From Labia minor (Eukaryota; Arthropoda; Insecta; Dermaptera; Spongiphoridae), in assembly GCA_963082975.1 (NCBI GenBank), contig OY720344.1, positions 90,024,107 through 90,088,106 on the forward strand: a DNA stretch of 64,000 nt, written 5' to 3'. The notes under the pieces are model-generated. The model searched no databases and was not told the DNA's origin. It saw only the letters and a program-made list of their open reading frames with translations. Of this stretch, positions 56,748 through 64,000 are shown in pieces (positions within the stretch are counted from its first letter, which is position 1; the number at the start of each line of letters is the position of its first letter). A program made the position numbers and the translations under genes.

Positions 56748-57427
56748 TTACTTATTGTCTAAAATTACTTGTATTAATTGAACAGTCACAATGCTTGCTT
56801 ACAAATACAAAATAAGAATATTTGAAAGAAAAATGTTTGTTTAGTTATTTCATTTGTAATTTTATATAAAATAGAGACATGCTTAATTTGAAAGGAAATG
56901 CAAAATTATAAATGATTGAAACATGTTTGTCATTATTAATAATATAGACTTTTAGTTCTCTTTGTTAGTTTTTGCAAAAAGAGCCTAATCCAATCTAAAT
57001 AACAAGAAAAAGACAACATTCAAATAATTAGATGTCATTAATAATTAAATTCATTGAAAGTCTGATAAAATTATAAATGACAAATTTTAAAAGGTTATTT
57101 TATAATTTTGAATCATTCAATAATAAAATAAAATTTCTGTGAATTCATTTATATTCATATTTGAAGAGGATTTAGGGGAGATATACTGGGCAATTTCTAG
57201 AATTCGCTACAGATTAGTGTTATTAGATTAGTATTATTGTTATAATTATATTATTACTGTTACTAGAATAAGAATACGCTATTTTTAATTTTCTATTAAT
57301 TCTGTTTATAATTTTACGAGATATTTTAATTAATTTTAATTATAAACAAAAAATATTTCTATTTTATTTAAAAATTATAGCAATTAAACAAACGTGTATA
57401 AAAATATCAGTTATTGTAAATAACTTT

Positions 57428-57471
<44 letters not shown>

Positions 57472-58940
57472 GGAAAATTAAAGTAAAATACTTACAACTT
57501 CTTAATAATTAATTAATTAACATATATATCTTTTTGGGTAATTGTTCCCTTTACTTTAAAAGAATCGCTTAAGAAGAAAAAAATGTTATAAAATGATATT
57601 GGTTTCCATTCTTCGAAAAGTTAATTTACTTTAAAGAAATTGTTAGTATGGTTCTTTTACTTTGTTCTTTTTTCCTTTAACTCTTTATGATTGTTTAACC
57701 ATTAAATTGAAATGGAAAAATGTAAAATATTCTAATACAACATATTGATTTAAATAAAAAAAAATACTTATTATTGAACTCATAATAATTTTTTTTTATC
57801 AAAACAAAGGAAATAATAATAAATATGTTAGAATATTTACATTCAGGGAACTGTGAATTTTTAATCGAAAGCTTATAACAAAAAGATGAAGAAGAAATTC
57901 AAATTTCAAGTGTAGAAAGAAGTTTTATGAAAAATTGAAAAAATAGATGGTTAATAGATTAAAAAATTTTAAAAGAACACTAATTAAATAATCAATATTC
58001 AAATCTACTTACTCCAAAAATAAATCAACGTGTGTGTGTGTGTGTATGAAGTCAATTTTCTTTTCTTTCTTTGTTATAGATTGATTTTATTTTCAACTAA
58101 AGCAAAACAAGATATTCTTCATAATAAAAAATAATAAGAATATTATATTATAAAAAAAAATACCAATCCATTATAATTATTAATAAGAAATAATTAATAA
58201 ATAGTATTTTATTTTTGGCATATAATTGGTTGAATAGATGCGTGGGTCATTGCCAACATCAAATCACTCACCAATCAAAATCAAGCACCGATTTAAAAGA
58301 TATATATATATATATTATATACTATTAATTTTTTTAATCATTAGGGAATGTTATTGATGAAGAAGCAAGAATTCAATCCTGAATTCTGCTCATCAGAACA
58401 TTTTTTTTCTTTGCTTGCTCATCCTACTTTTTTCATTTATGTTGACTGAAGGTTTTGTTTTAAAAAATGAAACTGAAAATGGGTATCATATTTTAGGTAT
58501 TCCCTTGGGAATCTAACTGTATCGCACTACTAAACTCGAGATCCCAGGAGCCGCATTCTTCTAATCATTCCTGACCTATCTTCATTAAATTTCTATTCTC
58601 TCACATTTACTTTTACATTCTCATTTATATTAGCTATCTGGTCTATTCATATGTCATTTTTTTAAATTTTCCCCTAAAACAAATTTTTCGCTAATATTTC
58701 CTCCTCGATTCACATTTCCCTCTCATCGAAACAACTTGCTATTTATCACTCTGTGTTTGCATGGAGATCAGACAATTTATCATTATACAATTTTCGTAAT
58801 TCCCAGTGATCACTTTTTATAGCCTGAAAATGTTTCGAATACCCAAAATCTATCGAGTTAGTCATGAACTCCCTCTAAAACCTAATTATATGATACTATC
58901 AGAAAATACAAGAAATAGTTTTATAAATTTTAATATTAAT
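56748..58940. other. No gene seen; AT and GT microsatellites
   Basis: TA run at 57434-57468 and a GT run at about 58029-58045. Remaining sequence shows no frame or repeat that I recognise. Confidence 0.35.
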
Positions 58941-58944
58941 TAAT

Positions 58945-59150
58945 TTTGATAAAATTTTGATAAAATGAGCCCCTTTACTGCACAATAACTGAGTTACTTC
59001 ATTGCAACCTTTAATTAGATTCTCCATGGATATAATTGTCTGTTGTAACCAAAGTACTTAAATATTTAAATTTTATAAATTTTTTTGTTTGTATCCTAAG
59101 ATATATAATTCTGAGATATAATGAATCTAAATATTTTGCTTTCGCACTTT
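58945..59150 (-). mobile_element. LINE fragment
   Basis: AAAATGAGCCCCTTTACTGC, ATTGCAACC and AAAGTACTTAAATATTTAAA match the minus-strand LINE block near 34300-34440 and 42180-42240. No frame survives. Confidence 0.5.
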
Positions 59151-60118
59151 GAATTTCATGTACCATTTATCTATTTTAATTGCATTTGTTAAATCTCTTA
59201 ATAACTATTTTTTTTTCTATTAGATTATCATAAAAAACATAAAATAAATGTTCAAATACAAATTTAAAAATTTTTTTATTTGAGATATTTTAAAACATTA
59301 AAAAATAGATTTTATTTGAAATATGAAATTTAATAAATACTCTAATAGGTACTTTTAAAATTTTACAGACTTTTTCTGTTTATAAATATTCATATTTTAC
59401 TTAATATTTATATATATCATTTTGTTATTTGTCCCTTGCGGTTTGCTAATTGAATAAAGTGTGATGTTAATTAGAAGTTTGAGTTGAACTAGGACAGTTT
59501 GTTGAAATTTGATTAGAGTGGCATGTGCTGTGTTGATACACCTTAAATAACATAATTAATTATAATAAAATAAACATTGAGTTGTTTAAACATACGTTCA
59601 AGGCTTCTATGATGTGGTAATCCACAACATCCATTCCCTTTTCTATCAATTCGTCAATCAAATCAAAATAAACAAAAAAATTTATAAATAAAATGAATAA
59701 AAAAAAAAATTTTCGGCTGATGGATTATTTCATTTAAATCAAATATTAAGGTAAAATTTATAGATATTTCGTTTTTAATTTATTCAATTATAATTTATTT
59801 ATTTTTTGAAAAATGGAGGATAGATTTTTATAAAAATTTTTTTATTAATGCTCTAGAAAATTATGAAATTAATAGATATAACCTTAGGCACAAATCAAAG
59901 CATTTTAATTGATTATCACAGTGGTTCAAAAATTATTTTATTGAGGTACCGTGAAAATTTTCCAAAACAAAATGTTATATTTATTAATATAATTTGTAAA
60001 ATGATTATTCATGGGTCAACGTAAATTTGTAGTGATGGTGGTGATCTTCGGCTCTTATAAAATATTGTAGGCGTTTATTCCAAACCAATTAATTTGGACC
60101 CATCGTATGATTTACATC

Positions 60119-60283
60119 AGTGGTTCTCACAAATTTTGAAATTGGTACCACAGAAATTTCCATCAAAAAGTCAGATACTACTAAAATTATTTAGTTACTA
60201 AAAGTAACTGTACCTATTGTAGGTTCCTCCGTCATAATGTAAGGTACACCAGTGGTACATATACGACAGTTTGAGAACCTCTG
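60119..60283. mobile_element. hAT MITE-like (CAGTGGTTCTCA end)
   Basis: CAGTGGTTCTCACAAATTTT and CAGTTTGAGAACCTCTG are inverted. The target duplication is not clean. A related single end (CAGTGGTTCAAAAATT) lies at about 59921. Confidence 0.5.
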
Positions 60284-61023
60284 ATTTTCAGAGAAGTATT
60301 TGCATCAAAGTATATAAATATATATGTATACTAATTTTTTGTTAAAAATTGGATAAATGTTATTAACTGTATAAATTATATAAAAACTCCGCCAATGAAA
60401 GCAAGATTTTTCAAAAAGTTCTATGAAGATATGAGAAACAGTTTATGGAAACAGATTTTTTGATTACTTGCAAGTTGGAAAGATTAAGAATATTTTTCAT
60501 ATCAACAATTGAATTATTTTCATATTTGTATTTTTTCTAATTTCAATACCGTGGATTAAAAAATTATTAAAGAATAACCGATTATAATTTTTAAATATTT
60601 AACAATAAACAGAAATTAATCTTTTGAATAACAAAAAAAATTCATCTGTTTCGTTCAACTTCCATTATAAATATTGAAATTTGATTATAATGATAGAAAT
60701 ATATATATTTGTAGAAAAATGTTGATAAACAGAAAATTTAATTTTTTTTAAGATCTCATCGTTGTAATGTTTGATTATATTGATTATATATATTTTTAAA
60801 GAAAAATTTGTTATCTCTCATCCAGATCTCTCATCTCCTGGATGACAAGTTCACTTATCATATGTTTTCTTTTTTGCAACCCTCATGACAACCTCAAGAT
60901 TAAATAATTTAATTTAACTATTGAATTGACAAAATATACCTTATTTGCTCAGGGTTAAATTGTTAACTTGTTTGTTTCAAATTATTTTTCGATCAAGGAA
61001 TTTACTATAATAAAACAAAAAAA

Positions 61024-61483
61024 TCTGGAGTGTCTCCACTCGACTATCTCGTAAATTTGAATTGGATTAATTAATATATATTATATTTAAATTATATTTA
61101 ATTAAAATTAAATTATAAATTAAAGATAATAAATAATATTTATTAAACCAGCGCGTGTTTGGCTCTTTGTTGATGGCACCACGTTACGTGTTGGCGAGTG
61201 ATTTGCAGTGTTAAAAAATTAATTCCGGTACTTTCAGCGATTCAACAAGCTGAAATTCTATATATAGCAGTTTTATACAATTTTTAACCGTGTGAAAAAC
61301 TATACACTATATCTTTATTTTTAGGGTCAGTTTAGAAAAAAAATTCAAAACGTGTTAGGTAATGGTCCTCTTCCGATTGAGCTAAATTTCTCAAAAGGGA
61401 CCTTCAAAACGTATAAAAACATCAAAATCTCGATATCGAAAATTTTCGTGATCGCAATACTATCTCTAGCGAGATGGTAAAAA
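61024..61483 (+). mobile_element. Family B Helentron-like element, internally deleted
   Basis: Starts TCTGGAGTGTCTCCACTCGA then CTATCTCG. It lacks the CA core and some flanking sequence seen in other copies. Ends CTATCTC-TAGC-GAGATGG then TAAAAA, so the hairpin has one mismatch. Confidence 0.75.
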
Positions 61484-62111
61484 TAATATAGTACAAATAT
61501 GCAAAAAATGCAACTTTTTTAAATAGTAAATATTTTAATCATTTTCAAATAAAAAAATTGATATATACCTTAATTTAAAAAGTTTTTTTATTAAAATTAA
61601 AAAAGAAACTTTTTAAATGAGAGACTCATTTCCCATGGTCCTATTCCCATTAATAAAGATTGAGATAATATTGTGAGTCGCTATACTTTTCAAATTCAAA
61701 ATTTCCACTTTAATAATTTAAAATTAAAATCAAATGTTTTTCAATTGGTTTTCCTAAAAACTAACTTCTTTCTTTTATATTTTATATTTTATAATATTGA
61801 TTGATAAGGTATATTTACAAATACTTTTCTTTAGTTTGGATCACCAGAGAGAAAATGAAATGGCATTGGATAGATCGTTTTAATTTAAAACATTAACTAA
61901 TATCTAGTACCCTCAATTTTTTGATTAATTTCGATTTTTATTTGAAAGTTTTTATTTAATCAAGAATCTCAAAAAATGGTAATAATCTCGTTTATCAAAA
62001 TATTTTATAAAGTATTTTATTAATTGTAAAAATCCAAAATATTTCATTTAAACTCTTCAATTTTTATCTATTATAACAATGTAATATTAGTTGATTTTTA
62101 TTTTGTTTTAG

Positions 62112-62759
62112 TCAAAAATGAATTACTATAGGAAGAGATCACAATCATTTAATAACCAAAAGAGTTATATTCCCCAAAATGAACATTTGCTAAAACCACG
62201 AAATTGTTTCACCTCCAAAAATATTATACCGTCAAATATTTTCAAAATGGAAAATTTAAAAAATTTACCAAATTCAAGAAAAAATGTCACTATAATCAAT
62301 CATATATATTATCCGAGAACACGGAGTATGCCACCTAACTTCAAAAATAGAGAAACAATTAAAAAAAGAAAACGAAAAAAAACATCGATAAAAAACAATA
62401 AAATAAAATCTAAAAAAAAATGTAAATCTAAAAAAAATATTGTTATTCAAGAAAATATGGAGAAAGAAATCAAACCAACGTTTATATACTATCCATTTTT
62501 ATTCAATGAAAATTATGAATCCGTTCCAATACGAAGTTTTAGTGATAGTCATTTGAATATTAAAAATAACAAATTATTATTGAATAATAATAATATTTTC
62601 AATAAAAATAAAATCAACAAAATGAAAAGTGTGAAAAAGAGTACGAAAAAAAATAAAAAAGTATTACAAAAAAGACATTCAATGGGTGCATTTTCAAAAG
62701 AAGCACGTTATACTAAAATGAAAATTAACGTAAAACGTAAAAGATCAATGTTTAATTAA
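62112..62759 (+). CDS. Lys/Asn-rich basic protein, probable terminal exon, unrecognised
   Basis: A consensus acceptor (TTTTATTTTGTTTTAG, ending at 62111) is followed by TCAAAA and an ATG at 62118. An uninterrupted 213-codon frame then runs to TAA, and AATAAA-type signals occur about 40 bp later. This is the longest non-transposon frame in the window. Much of it is K/N/I-rich low complexity: KKRKRKKTSIKNNK near residues 81-95 and NNKLLLNNNNIFNKNK near 150-165. There is no membrane segment or known domain. Short basic-serine motifs recur: KRSQSF (7-12), RTRSMP (67-72), IRSFSD (138-143), KRHSMG (185-190) and RKRSMF (207-212). They have the R-x-x-S form used by basophilic kinases. The protein could be nuclear. 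Upstream coding exons may exist, since the acceptor is close to the ATG. Confidence 0.55.
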   Translation, partial: SKMNYYRKRSQSFNNQKSYIPQNEHLLKPRNCFTSKNIIPSNIFKMENLKNLPNSRKNVTIINHIYYPRTRSMPPNFKNRETIKKRKRKKTSIKNNKIKSKKKCKSKKNIVIQENMEKEIKPTFIYYPFLFNENYESVPIRSFSDSHLNIKNNKLLLNNNNIFNKNKINKMKSVKKSTKKNKKVLQKRHSMGAFSKEARYTKMKINVKRKRSMFN

Positions 62760-62789
62760 AATTGAATTGAATGTAATTGTAGTTCATTT

Positions 62790-62812
62790 TTATGTAAATA
62801 AATAAAAAAAAG
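62790..62812 (+). terminator. Candidate polyadenylation signal
   Basis: AAATAAATAAA lies about 40 bp after the stop of the 62118 frame. In such A+T-rich DNA this is weak evidence. Confidence 0.35.
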
Positions 62813-63265
62813 AATTACAAGACCAAAAAATATATGTTTCGATTAAAATAAATAATAGAAAAAGAGTGACTTCTTTTACTATAAAGGAATGAATTATAAA
62901 CGAGAGCATCGTTTTAGTAGAGTAGTTATCAACAGTATAATATGGAAATTGTTAAATTGTGTTGATTAATTAAATTTGATTAAATTCATTATCAAGGAAT
63001 TTTGTATTTTTCTTTAGTAGTAATTTCAATAATCAGATAATTAAAGATACCATCCATTTTATTCCAATACCCCTACAATTCAATATTTATTATTAATACT
63101 ATAATAATCATTTTTTGATTTCTCCTTCTCTCTCTTAAAATAAAACATTATAAAACAAAATTAAATTAAATTAAAATTTAAATTAAAAATTAAAAATTTT
63201 ATTTTATTATCACGAGCATCATTTTTTTTTTCAACCCCCAATAGGCCTTATATTAGAGACAAATG
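62813..63265. other. No gene seen
   Basis: A+T-rich with no repeats recognised. Confidence 0.4.
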
Positions 63266-63269
63266 TATA

Positions 63270-63405
63270 TAAAAAAATAATTTTATTACCAAAAGTTACT
63301 TACACTTTTTTTTACTTTTCAACATAATCGCCGAGAAGATTGAGGCATTTGTCAAACCTTCGGACCAGCTTACCCTCTTCGTAAAATGTTGCCGCCAATG
63401 AGTAT
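63270..63405 (-). pseudogene. Mariner transposase C-terminal stub, third lineage
   Basis: The minus strand reads SLAATFYEEGKLVRRFDKCL, then NLLGDYVEK and a stop. This is the characteristic C terminus of one group of mariner transposases (FYEEGI-KL--RYDKCLN--GDYVEK). Only about 30 codons remain. The wording differs from the copies near 18, 22 and 32 kb. Confidence 0.75.
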
Positions 63406-64000
63406 AATTTTAATATTTAAATAATTACCAGACATGCCTAAAAAAAATCAATAAAACAAAATTTAAATTTAAAATTCAATGTTTAATTGATTTTAAGAAG
63501 ATCAATAATTAGTTAAAATAGTAAAATGATAAGAGTTTTTTGGCTAAGAACTAAGTCCTTGGAATGTTGGATTCACACAATTTTAAAGGATAGATTTCAA
63601 TCCAACTTAACTAAAATTCCGGGCGTACAATCATACATTTGCAATATTTTTTTGTTATTTTGAGAATCAGGATTTAAACTTACAATATCTAGCATTCAAA
63701 AGTATTTATTATGGAATATTATTTTAATCTTTTAATAAATTATAAACTTAATGAGGGAAGCATCCTCAGGTTCAACTAACCAGAACTAACAAGTGTAAAA
63801 CTTGTAATCAAAATGAATAATTGAAAAATAATAAATAAATAATATGTGTCATATGAGGAAAGAAGTCAACATGAATTTTCACCTTTAAGCAGAGAATATA
63901 TAAACTTTATATAAAAATAAATAACAAATTATTTATGTTTGGTTTCTTCCAAAAAAGAAGAATATATTTGTACCATAAAAATAAATAACAAATTATTTGT
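63406..64000. other. No gene seen
   Basis: A+T-rich to the window end. A short direct repeat, AAATAACAAATTATTT, occurs near 63922 and 63981. Confidence 0.35.

Overview
This window looks like nuclear DNA of a metazoan, most likely an arthropod or a similar invertebrate. It is extremely A+T-rich and gene-poor, and it is crowded with decayed eukaryotic transposons: mariner, hAT, Helitron, Helentron-like, non-LTR and LTR elements. The few coding exons I can support are short and end in GTAAG/GTGAG splice donors. No bacterial operon, rRNA operon or CRISPR array is present. The species cannot be named from the sequence.

Layout. Positions 1-2041 hold the 3' part of an LTR retrotransposon. Its reading frame joins Gag zinc knuckles and an aspartic protease to a coiled coil and an integrase-like tail; the reverse transcriptase, RNase H and integrase core are absent. 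Its 3' LTR has a solo-LTR relative at 32862-33069. From 3.1 to 12 kb lie LINE, hAT, SINE, foldback and Helentron-like copies. Around 13.3-13.8 kb, a C+G-rich, CpG-bearing block precedes a minus-strand first coding exon (MSDPDNNFDDE, then GTAAGT). A possible last exon of the same phase lies at 8691-8768. From 14 to 32 kb are an RT fragment, mariner relics, a nested pair of Helentron-like elements (29334-30595) and a 1.6-kb hAT element with a perfect 8-bp target duplication (26587-28182). Two inverted copies of one non-autonomous Helitron lie at 33505-34893 and 53182-54643. Both carry the same LINE fragment and the same hAT MITE. From 35 to 51 kb are MITEs, foldbacks and LINE fragments. At 51.8-52.45 kb a second CpG-rich block, with an RFX X-box-like palindrome, precedes a minus-strand first exon encoding a poly-glycine N terminus. 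From 54 to 64 kb are further repeats, plus one substantial open frame (62118-62759). It encodes a Lys/Asn-rich basic protein behind a good splice acceptor.

Function. The two CpG-rich blocks with first exons and the 62-kb exon are the only likely host-gene parts. Everything between them reads as intron or intergenic DNA colonised by transposons. The most informative material is structural: two Helentron-like (HINE/DINE-like) families with subterminal inverted repeats, a microsatellite core and a 3' hairpin; a paired TGACGTCA motif kept in most copies of one of them; repeated nesting; and a chimeric retrotransposon reading frame.
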